DNA of 31,472 bases from Clostridiales bacterium. Lineage in GTDB: Bacteria > Bacillota > Clostridia > Christensenellales > Aristaeellaceae. Shown piece by piece: positions 8,013-14,074 of the stretch. The stretch covers positions 1 to 31,472 of the forward strand of contig JAAYJP010000116.1 in assembly GCA_012522875.1 (NCBI GenBank), in the 5' to 3' direction. Position numbers and translations under genes: made by a program. Each line of letters opens with the position of its first letter. Within the stretch, counting starts at the first letter, position 1. The notes below the pieces were generated by a model that saw only the letters and a list, made by a program, of their open reading frames with translations, ran no database searches and was not told the origin of the DNA.

Positions 8013-8041
8013 ATTATACTGTGCTATCAGGCCAGTGGCAA
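8013..8041 (-). promoter_or_regulatory. promoter of ychF
   Basis: On the minus strand TTGCCA (8041-8036), a 17-bp spacer and TATAAT (8018-8013). The predicted leader is about 25 nt. Confidence 0.8.
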
Positions 8042-8054
8042 TCAGCACGGATGC

Positions 8055-8090
8055 AAAAACCCCACCCCGCTTGTTACGGGATGGGGTTTT
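8055..8090 (-). terminator. intrinsic terminator of rpmB
   Basis: CCCCA (8060-8064) pairs with TGGGG (8082-8086), and after one mismatch CCCG (8066-8069) pairs with CGGG (8077-8080). A/T runs flank both sides. On the minus strand it ends in TTTTT just after rpmB and before the ychF promoter. Confidence 0.85.
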
Positions 8091-8104
8091 ACAGTTCGCG
8101 GGCG

Positions 8105-8323
8105 TCAGGCCTGGATCTCACCGTGCAACCGGGGCAGGGCACGCTGCACATTTCCGCTTCTCAGGCATCGCGTGCACACATTCAGCCGCATGGGGCGGCC
8201 TTTCTTTACCACGCGGATGTTCTGCACATTGGGCGCCCAAGTGCGGTTGCTCTTGCGGTTGGAGTGGCTGATCTTATGGCCGCTCATCAATCCTTTTTCG
8301 CAAACTTCGCAAAATTTTCCCAT
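8105..8323 (-). CDS. rpmB: 50S ribosomal protein L28
   Basis: A 72-residue ribosomal protein of the large subunit. The N terminus MGKFCEVCEKGLMSGHKISH and the later RPMRLNVCTRCLRSG are diagnostic of L28. Two CxxC pairs (C5/C8 and C51/C54) are kept, so this is a zinc-binding (C+) form. It is about ten residues longer than the usual Bacillota protein because of a C-terminal tail. GGGAGGGAT precedes the ATG. It stands alone with its own promoter and terminator. Confidence 0.96.
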   Translation of the reverse strand: MGKFCEVCEKGLMSGHKISHSNRKSNRTWAPNVQNIRVVKKGRPMRLNVCTRCLRSGNVQRALPRLHGEIQA

Positions 8324-8390
8324 CTCTTATCCCTCCCTGTGGGGTCAAATCCCCGCGGCCTGCCTGCCGCAGCAATTTGACAGCTTAAGT

Positions 8391-8419
8391 AATATAACAC
8401 AGGCCCCGAATTTAGGCAA
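8391..8419 (-). promoter_or_regulatory. promoter of rpmB
   Basis: On the minus strand TTGCCT (8419-8414), a 17-bp spacer and TATATT (8396-8391). It drives rpmB with a leader of about 60 nt. Confidence 0.75.
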
Positions 8420-8484
8420 GGAAAAAAACGGAAATCATCTGCATTCTGTTTTGGCGGACAACTGCCCCGGGCACACCTTTTCTG

Positions 8485-8493
8485 TGTTAGAAT
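8485..8493 (+). promoter_or_regulatory. possible extended -10 promoter of the ADP-ribosylglycohydrolase gene
   Basis: TGT followed by TAGAAT at 8485-8493 fits an extended -10 element. No -35 box is visible at normal spacing. It lies 43 nt before the coding start. Confidence 0.35.
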
Positions 8494-8535
8494 GGAAACG
8501 AAACCATTCATCGAAAACAACGGGAGGGCAGGCTT

Positions 8536-9321
8536 TTGCTGGGAGCTATTATTGGCGACATCGTTGGATCTCGGTTTGAATTCCACAACCACCGGAGCAA
8601 GGATTTCGATTTTTTTGCTCCGGGCTGTTTTGTCACGGATGACAGCATCATGACCCTGGCCGTGGCTGAATCCCTCCTGTCCTGCCAAGGGGATTGGGAC
8701 AAACTTGCCCGGGAGACCATCCGGCACATGCAGGCCCTCGGGCGCAAATACCCGAATTGCGGCTTTGGGGGCATGTTTTATCAATGGGTTTTCAGCCCTG
8801 ATCCCAAGCCCTATAACAGTTTTGGCAATGGAGCTGCCATGCGGGTGTCTCCCTGCGGGTTTGTTGCCAGAACTGAGAAAGAGGCGAAGAGGCTCTCACG
8901 GGAAGTAACCGCGGTGACCCATAACCACCCCGAGGGACTAAAAGGCGCTGAGGCCACCACCATCGCGGTCTTCATGGCCCGGCAAGGCGCAACGATCAAG
9001 GAAATCCGCCAGCGCATGGTTCGGGATTACTATGAGCTGGACTTCACCCTGGACAGCATCAGGGCACACTACAGGTTCAATGAGTCTTGCCAAAGGACGG
9101 TGCCTCAGGCAATCGAGTCGTTCCTGGAATCAGTTTCCTTTGAGGACGCCATCAGGAATGCCATCAGCATCGGCGGCGATTCCGACACATTGGCCGCCAT
9201 CACCGGCGCCATCTCCCAAGCTTACTACGGCATTCCGGATCCGCTTCGGGAAAAAGCGCTGAGTTTCCTTGATTCCAGGTTGCTTGATATTTTTTTTGCC
9301 TGCGAAAATACGGTGAATTGA
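8536..9321 (+). CDS. ADP-ribosylglycohydrolase family protein
   Basis: A 261-residue protein of the DraG/ARH family, which removes ADP-ribose from proteins or nucleic acids using two metal ions. The expected motifs are present: GDIVGS (7-12), TDDS (34-37) as the first metal-ligand cluster, a GNGAAMR region (98-103), and GGDSDT (213-218) as the second cluster. Metal ligands therefore look intact. The start codon is TTG at 8536, chosen because GGGAGGG lies 7 nt upstream and the protein then begins directly with the family core. It is 9 bp upstream of cobO and probably cotranscribed. The target is unknown, and no ADP-ribosyltransferase gene is visible nearby. Confidence 0.9.
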   Translation: MLGAIIGDIVGSRFEFHNHRSKDFDFFAPGCFVTDDSIMTLAVAESLLSCQGDWDKLARETIRHMQALGRKYPNCGFGGMFYQWVFSPDPKPYNSFGNGAAMRVSPCGFVARTEKEAKRLSREVTAVTHNHPEGLKGAEATTIAVFMARQGATIKEIRQRMVRDYYELDFTLDSIRAHYRFNESCQRTVPQAIESFLESVSFEDAIRNAISIGGDSDTLAAITGAISQAYYGIPDPLREKALSFLDSRLLDIFFACENTVN

Positions 9322-9330
9322 GGAGATACC

Positions 9331-9858
9331 ATGGGTAAAAACCGCTTGCACCTGTATACCGGCAATGGCAAGGGAAAAACAACCGCTGCCATGGGGCTGG
9401 CGCTCCGCATGCTGGGCCATGGCGAGAAAACGCTTATCACCCAGTTCATGAAGGATGGCACTTCCGGCGAAATCATGGCCCTGTCCACACTTCCCAATGT
9501 TAAAATATTTGAGGGAGCCCGTATGCAGGGTTTTATCTGGCGGATGGGGGAAACACAGCTTGAGAAAGCCCGCCTGGAGAACGCCGGGGCAATTACGCCC
9601 CTGATGGATGAGATCCGGGCATTTGAGCCCCGGCTTATCGTTTTGGATGAACTGGCCGTGGCAATAGCCGTACGCCTTGTCACAGAGGAGGCCGCCTGGC
9701 GCTTGATCGACACCGCCCTTGAGTACGGGGATACCGTGGTGACCGGGCGCTACGCTGGAGAAAAACTCGTCGCGCGCGCTGATTACATCAGCCGCATCGA
9801 GGCGGAAAAACATCCCTTTGAAGAAGGACAGCCAGCAAGGCGGGGCATTGAATTCTGA
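9331..9858 (+). CDS. cobO: cob(I)alamin adenosyltransferase, CobA/BtuR type
   Basis: A 175-residue enzyme that transfers the adenosyl group from ATP to cob(I)alamin, giving adenosylcobalamin. The P-loop TGNGKGKTT is at residues 10-18, followed by ALRMLGHG and a Walker-B-like LIVLDEL segment near 107-113. Length matches the CobA/BtuR family. GAGGAGATACC precedes the ATG. It probably acts downstream of the BtuFCD importer at the left end of the window, converting salvaged corrinoid to coenzyme. No riboswitch is visible ahead of it. Its stop codon directly abuts the stop codon of the convergent caspase-like gene, with no room for a terminator between them. Confidence 0.93.
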   Translation: MGKNRLHLYTGNGKGKTTAAMGLALRMLGHGEKTLITQFMKDGTSGEIMALSTLPNVKIFEGARMQGFIWRMGETQLEKARLENAGAITPLMDEIRAFEPRLIVLDELAVAIAVRLVTEEAAWRLIDTALEYGDTVVTGRYAGEKLVARADYISRIEAEKHPFEEGQPARRGIEF

Positions 9859-11343
9859 TTATCTTTCCAAAAGTGTTACCGGCTGGCTCTGGGCTGTGAA
9901 GTTGAAGCCCGCAACCTGCGCGCTGACATGAAGCACGTATTCACCAGGCGCAGCGGACTCCCCTGAATGGGTCAGCCCACTCCAATACGCAACAGTGCCC
10001 TCCGGCACCAGATGAAGGGGCCGGGTGGGTTTACCCGCCAACAGGGTAGCGATGAAGTTCCCCGCCTCATCCCGGATAACAGCGGTGAGGGCTAAAGGGC
10101 CGTCATGGCGGATAAAAAAAGCAGCCTCTTCGCCCCTTACGGGCATGAAAGATGGGCTGGCGCTCACCATGAGGCGTGGGTCCTGGACATCGCTGCGCAC
10201 CGCCAACACCGGCAAAGCCTGCGGAAAAGCACGGTCCTCCTCTACCGTAATAAGGAGCATCAGCAGATAACCCGACAGGGGCGCTCCCGATTCTGTCAGG
10301 CGCAGAGCAGCTTCTTTTCGCCCGGAGGCCACCAGCCCCGCGGCGTCCCCTGGCTGGGCAATGCTTTGGGGCAGGTCAAAACGCCAACTCCCCTCACGCT
10401 GGTAGACCAATTGATAAGCGACCCGGGCAGGCTGGTTCAAGGTGTAGGAAAACCGGATTTCCTCGTCTTCAGGGCCCAGCAGCGGGTTGTGAAGGCTCAA
10501 GCCGGTGATTACTCCCACTTTCCCTGCAGCCTGCCTGGCCTCATAAACAAAGAGGGGAAGCGGATCCCCCTCGGGATACAACTGGGGGCTGGAAGCGCCG
10601 TAATAGAGCCGCTGGTGACTGAGAAGTTCCTCAAGCGTCACCACACCGTCCCGGTTGGCATCTGCGGCAAAGTTTCCCTCAGCGCCCAATCCCTGAACCA
10701 TGGCCTGGGCAAAATAGCTTCCGCCGCTGAGTACTCCCCGGGGATCGGTCCAAAGGATGCTGGGCTCCCGCGCACCCGCGCTGGTGAGCACCTTGAATTC
10801 ATCCCCTGTAAACAAAGAGGCCACCGCCAACGTTTCATCCCCCTTGTGAATGGCGGCGCCGGAATAACAGGCATCGAGAATCAAGACCTTTATGCCTTTG
10901 ATGTCTTTTAATCCTTCATAGATTGCCCGGATGTCAAGCGTTGCCTCATGCTCACCATCGCTTAGCAGCAGGGCAAAATTGAGCCGCCCTTCCTGGGGGG
11001 TCAGCAGGCCGTGGGAGCTAAAGTAAACCAGCGATATGTCCCCCTCCCGGGCGTCCCCCAGCGCTTCTTGTGCCAGGGCCGCGAAGCCGCCCGCATCCAG
11101 CGCCCGGTTGACTGCTGCCCGGATAGCTTGGTAGCCCCTGGCATCTTCCAAAAGCGCCCGGCGAAGCTTCACCACATTGTTGTAAGAAGAGGGGGTGGTC
11201 TCCGGCATCGTCACAAACCGGTCAGAGGAAATCAGCAGCGCCCGCAGGGCGGGGCCCTCTGCTCCGGTGCCGCCAACCGCTGGGAAAAGGGGCAACGCAG
11301 CCAGACAAAGGCTCAAAAACAGCAAAAGCCATCTGGCGCGCAT
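9859..11343 (-). CDS. secreted caspase-like (C14) protein with EF-hand loop
   Basis: A 494-residue exported protein with a caspase/metacaspase-type domain. Signal peptide is 1-23. The catalytic pair is visible as SSHG (His111) and DACYSG (Cys159), each in the usual position after a hydrophobic beta strand (ISLVYFSSHG, KVLILDACYSG). A 12-residue calcium loop follows (D228, N230, D232, T236, E239; pattern DxNxDGxVTxxE), which suggests Ca-dependent activity. The C-terminal 220 residues look like beta-sandwich modules, the last with a FlgD-like Ig pattern ending in GEYVLHV. Bacterial homologues cleave after Arg/Lys in some cases, but the specificity here is unknown. The ATG follows AAAGGAGAGG. 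It has its own promoter. Confidence 0.85.
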   Translation of the reverse strand: MRARWLLLFLSLCLAALPLFPAVGGTGAEGPALRALLISSDRFVTMPETTPSSYNNVVKLRRALLEDARGYQAIRAAVNRALDAGGFAALAQEALGDAREGDISLVYFSSHGLLTPQEGRLNFALLLSDGEHEATLDIRAIYEGLKDIKGIKVLILDACYSGAAIHKGDETLAVASLFTGDEFKVLTSAGAREPSILWTDPRGVLSGGSYFAQAMVQGLGAEGNFAADANRDGVVTLEELLSHQRLYYGASSPQLYPEGDPLPLFVYEARQAAGKVGVITGLSLHNPLLGPEDEEIRFSYTLNQPARVAYQLVYQREGSWRFDLPQSIAQPGDAAGLVASGRKEAALRLTESGAPLSGYLLMLLITVEEDRAFPQALPVLAVRSDVQDPRLMVSASPSFMPVRGEEAAFFIRHDGPLALTAVIRDEAGNFIATLLAGKPTRPLHLVPEGTVAYWSGLTHSGESAAPGEYVLHVSAQVAGFNFTAQSQPVTLLER

Positions 11344-11376
11344 TCCCCTCTCCTTTCGATGCTGTCCTATGGGGCC

Positions 11377-11405
11377 ATCGTATCATCCAGGCAAAACAGC
11401 GTCAA
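11377..11405 (-). promoter_or_regulatory. promoter of the caspase-like gene
   Basis: On the minus strand TTGACG (11405-11400), a 17-bp spacer and TACGAT (11382-11377). The leader is about 30 nt. Confidence 0.6.
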
Positions 11406-11454
11406 GCAAGCCGGAGGAGTTCAGGGAAGCCAAGCTGAAAATTTAAAAAAACGC

Positions 11455-11483
11455 TTTACAACTTCAGAGATATATGCTAATTT
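11455..11483 (+). promoter_or_regulatory. promoter of the zinc-ribbon gene
   Basis: TTTACA at 11455-11460, a 17-bp spacer and TAATTT at 11478-11483 with an upstream TGC extension. It leaves a leader of about 118 nt, which contains a 6-bp hairpin with a GTAA loop (11531-11546). Confidence 0.55.
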
Positions 11484-11607
11484 TGGAGTGGACCAAGCCC
11501 AGGGATTCAGGTGTTCCGTCCGGTATTGCCCATCAGGTAACTGATGCGTGGCCCAGGAAACACTCATCGCATCGGTTTGGACAATACTTTAGGAGGGACA
11601 TGATATC

Positions 11608-11889
11608 ATGTACACCGACAAAACCCTGACCTGCCGTGAGTGCAGCGCTGAATTCGCTTTTACCGCTTCCGAGCAGGCGTTCTACGCCGAAAAGGGCTTC
11701 CAGAACGAACCCGGCCGCTGCCCCAGCTGCCGTGCCAACCGCCGTACCCAGAGCCGCGGCGAGCGCCAGATGTACTCCGTAATCTGTGACGAGTGCGGCG
11801 CCACCACCCAAGTGCCTTTCCAGCCCCGGGGCGATCGGCCTGTCTATTGCCACGACTGCTATAGCAAGCACAACACCAACCGTTACTGA
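11608..11889 (+). CDS. small double zinc-ribbon protein
   Basis: A 93-residue cytoplasmic protein made of two zinc-ribbon halves. The first (about 6-45) has CRECSAEF and CPSCRANRR. The second (about 56-86) has CDECGATT and CHDCYSKH and matches the CxxC-x17-CxxC class of small zinc-ribbon proteins. All eight expected cysteines are present as four CxxC pairs. Arg-rich linkers suggest nucleic-acid or ribosome contact, but no function is established for the family. AGGAGGG lies 8-14 nt before the ATG at 11608. An earlier ATG in the leader is out of frame. The strong ribosome-binding site and terminator suggest high expression. Confidence 0.85.
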   Translation: MYTDKTLTCRECSAEFAFTASEQAFYAEKGFQNEPGRCPSCRANRRTQSRGERQMYSVICDECGATTQVPFQPRGDRPVYCHDCYSKHNTNRY

Positions 11890-11902
11890 GAATCAATATC
11901 TC

Positions 11903-11927
11903 AAAGAGCCTCCGGGCTCTTTTTTTA
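11903..11927 (+). terminator. intrinsic terminator of the zinc-ribbon gene
   Basis: AAAGAGCC (11903-11910), a TCCG loop, GGCTCTTT (11915-11922) and continuing T residues. This is a strong, compact terminator. Confidence 0.92.
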
Positions 11928-12395
11928 TGCCAGAAAGCATCCATGGGCGCTTATACTTTGGGACAGGCCGGTTTTTCACTTGTACGCTTCGCCTATGTGA
12001 AACTGCCATGGGAGCCATTCGGCGCGAAGTGTCCAGTGAATGGGCAAACGCACCCGATGGGAGGATGATTTCTGACGGCTCAGCCGGGGGAAAGCCTCAC
12101 CGGCAATCCCGTCGCTCCCTTTCCGGGATACGGTGCATACCAGGGGCGCGCGCCGCGAGTGCTCTCAACACACGAAACGTATGCGGCTTATGCGTGTACG
12201 GAAGGTTACCTGAGTATAACAATCTGGCGGGCTTGCCCCGGCCTGGCATGGCGTAGCATGAAGCCTGATGAAACCCGTCCCACGAAAGCGTTCTTTGATT
12301 ATATCTGGCATAAAAACGCCCAATGGACTTTGCCTCAGGGACGCGGTTTCTGCGAAGGGCAGTGCCCCAAATAACGCCTATCAGGGTGCGATTGC
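11928..12395. other. gene-free 468-bp interval with nested inverted repeats
   Basis: No convincing protein is encoded on either strand. Between 12059 and 12119 three stems nest around one centre: GGGAG/CTCCC (12059-12063 with 12115-12119), GACGG/CCGTC (12074-12078 with 12109-12113) and GCCGG/CCGGC (12083-12087 with 12100-12104). A second domain follows: TTCCG/CGGAA (12121-12125 with 12199-12203), enclosing GCATAC/GTATGC (12135-12140 with 12179-12184) and the 10-bp palindrome GGCGCGCGCC. The layout resembles a structured RNA, but no known RNA class was recognised. A lone TATAAT on the minus strand (near 12297-12302) lacks a matching -35 box. It sits between the zinc-ribbon terminator and the convergent purB end. 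Confidence 0.4.
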
Positions 12396-13832
12396 CTACC
12401 GTGTAATCTCCGCCGCCGGCGCCTTGTGCTCCTGAAGCTGCCTCAATATCTCACCGCCCTCACGGGCCAGGTAGTTTATCACTTGCCGGGCAGCAAGGCC
12501 AGTGTAGTCCGCGGGGTTCATCAGGCCGTCAAGTTCCTGGCGGCTCAGGCCAAAGGCCGGGTCATCCGCCACCCGGCTTAAGAGGTCATTGGGCAGCCCC
12601 TCTTCCTTGACCCTTCGCCCTGCGGCCATGGCGTGACGTCGGAGGCGTTCGTGGAGTTCCTGGCGGTCACCACCCCGCATGACCGCACGCATCAGAATGT
12701 TCTCCGTGACCATGAATGGCAGCTCTTCCCTGAGGCGCTTTTCGATTATTTTGGGGTATACCACCAGGCCCCTGGCCACATTCAGGTACAGGCTCAAGAG
12801 GCCGTCTGTCGCCAGAAATCCCTCCGCCAGGGAAATGCGGCGGTTGGCGCTGTCGTCCAGGGTCCGCTCCAGCCACTGGCTGGCAGCGGTCTGATCAGCA
12901 TTCATGGCATTGGTGATGATGAAGCGCGAGAGGGATGTCATGCGCTCCGCACGCATGGGATTGCGCTTGTAGGGCATGGCGGAGGAGCCCACCTGGGCAG
13001 CTTCAAAAGGCTCTTCAATTTCCTTCAGATGCGCAAGCAGCCTGATGTCGCCGGCAAACTTGGCTGCCGACTGCGCGATGCCTGAGAGCAGATGCAGAAT
13101 CCTGCTGTCCCACTTTCGGGAGTAGGTCTGGGAGGAGAGCGCAACGGGCTTTTCAAAGCCCATCTTCTGGGCGGTCAGCAGGTCCAGGGCTTCCACCTTC
13201 TCCTGGTCCCCTTCAAATAACGCCAGGAAGGAGGCCTGGGTACCCGTGGTGCCTTTGCTCCCAAGGGGCCGCAGGTCATTGATCAGTGCGTCCAGCGCGC
13301 GCGCATCCTCCAAAAGGTCCTGAAGCCACAGCGCCGCACGCTTTCCCACAGTGGTGGGCTGGGCAGGTTGGAAATGGGTGAAACCCAGGGTGGGCAACTC
13401 TTTATAACGGTCCGCGAAGTTGGCCAGCGCCAGAGCTGTTTGGGCCAGCCTGCCACGGACCAGGCGCAGGGCATCCCTGAAAATCAGGAGATCGCCGTTG
13501 TCCGTCACATAGCAGCTGGTGGCCCCCAGGTGAATGATCGGCGCCGCCAGCGGACAGTCATCAGCGAAGGCCTTCACATGTGCCATCACATCATGGCGCA
13601 GCGCCATCTCATACCGATCAGCCGCATCCAGATCCACCGTATCCATGTGCGCGTGCAGTTGGGCCACCTGTTCCCGGCTCACAGGCAAGCCCAGCTCATG
13701 CTGGCTCTGAGCCAGAATCACCCAAAGCTGCCGCCATACGCGCGCACGGTGCCTGCGGGAAAACAAGCGCTGCATCTCAGCACTGGCATAGCGGGCTGAG
13801 AAAGGGCTTTCGTATCTCTCGCTGTTCTGCAT
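12396..13832 (-). CDS. purB: adenylosuccinate lyase
   Basis: A 478-residue enzyme of purine synthesis. It splits fumarate from SAICAR and from adenylosuccinate. The fumarase/aspartase-superfamily signature SSAMPYKRNP is at residues 283-292, with THFQPAQ (152-158) carrying the catalytic-region His and TSCYVTDNGD (105-114) the first conserved block. Length is normal for the family. AGGAGGT lies just before the ATG. It stands alone with its own promoter, and no other purine gene is adjacent. No clear terminator was found after its stop codon. Confidence 0.97.
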   Translation of the reverse strand: MQNSERYESPFSARYASAEMQRLFSRRHRARVWRQLWVILAQSQHELGLPVSREQVAQLHAHMDTVDLDAADRYEMALRHDVMAHVKAFADDCPLAAPIIHLGATSCYVTDNGDLLIFRDALRLVRGRLAQTALALANFADRYKELPTLGFTHFQPAQPTTVGKRAALWLQDLLEDARALDALINDLRPLGSKGTTGTQASFLALFEGDQEKVEALDLLTAQKMGFEKPVALSSQTYSRKWDSRILHLLSGIAQSAAKFAGDIRLLAHLKEIEEPFEAAQVGSSAMPYKRNPMRAERMTSLSRFIITNAMNADQTAASQWLERTLDDSANRRISLAEGFLATDGLLSLYLNVARGLVVYPKIIEKRLREELPFMVTENILMRAVMRGGDRQELHERLRRHAMAAGRRVKEEGLPNDLLSRVADDPAFGLSRQELDGLMNPADYTGLAARQVINYLAREGGEILRQLQEHKAPAAEITR

Positions 13833-13856
13833 GAATTACCTCCTGCCAATATGCAG

Positions 13857-13885
13857 ATGATAGCACGCCATGCCGTCCGGAGCAA
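13857..13885 (-). promoter_or_regulatory. promoter of purB
   Basis: On the minus strand TTGCTC (13885-13880), a 17-bp spacer and TATCAT (13862-13857). The leader would be only about 18 nt. It is divergent from the ABC-F promoter, whose -35 box starts 11 bp away. Confidence 0.7.
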
Positions 13886-13895
13886 TGCCGGGGCC

Positions 13896-13924
13896 TTGAC
13901 GCCTGTGCCCCGCCCCTGTATAGT
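13896..13924 (+). promoter_or_regulatory. promoter of the ABC-F gene
   Basis: TTGACG at 13896-13901, a 17-bp spacer and TATAGT at 13919-13924. It gives a leader of about 145 nt containing a short reading frame and two exclusive hairpins. Confidence 0.75.
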
Positions 13925-13967
13925 GAACACACAGGATACGGGGGTAGGGTGCTGATGAAATAAGACC

Positions 13968-14045
13968 ATGTCTGCAGCTTTGGGCCGTAACAGCGGCCTG
14001 CTTCAGGCAGGTTTTTACATCCAGCGCTTTTTGCTGTGGCTATAA
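13968..14045 (+). CDS. possible 25-residue leader peptide of the ABC-F gene
   Basis: ATG at 13968 opens a 25-codon frame ending in TAA at 14043-14045. It starts MSAALGRNSG and ends RFLLWL, and it crosses both the terminator hairpin and most of the competing hairpin. A G-rich AGGGTG lies about 14 nt upstream, so the ribosome-binding site is weak. The dipeptide frame ATG AAA TAA at 13955-13963 is an alternative. It is proposed as a leader peptide by analogy with attenuated ABC-F resistance genes. There is no direct evidence of translation. Confidence 0.4.
   Translation: MSAALGRNSGLLQAGFYIQRFLLWL
13997..14016 (+). terminator. leader terminator (attenuator) ahead of the ABC-F gene
   Basis: CCTGC (13997-14001), loop TTCAG, GCAGG (14007-14011), then five T. 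The downstream segment AAACCTGCCTG (14044-14054) is an exact 11-nt complement of CAGGCAGGTTT (14004-14014), so it can capture the terminator's 3' half and act as an antiterminator. Confidence 0.65.
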
Positions 14046-14074
14046 ACCTGCCTGTCTTTGTACGGAGGTTTTAT

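Noticed and set aside
12160..12260. Possible tRNA, tmRNA or RNase P RNA in the gene-free gap
   Set aside because: No T-loop GGTTCGA, CCA end, or conserved RNase P or tmRNA core segments were found.
12287..12325. Terminator-like GCGTT/AACGC pairing near the 3' side of purB
   Set aside because: The stem is short with a bulge and lacks a T run in the purB direction.
11786..12374. Plus-strand open frames after the zinc-ribbon gene
   Set aside because: They cross a strong terminator, lack ribosome-binding sites and have no family-like composition.
14036..14074. Upstream start of the ABC-F protein at 14036
   Set aside because: It lacks a ribosome-binding site and crosses the antiterminator. GGAGG with ATG at 14075 gives the normal family N terminus.
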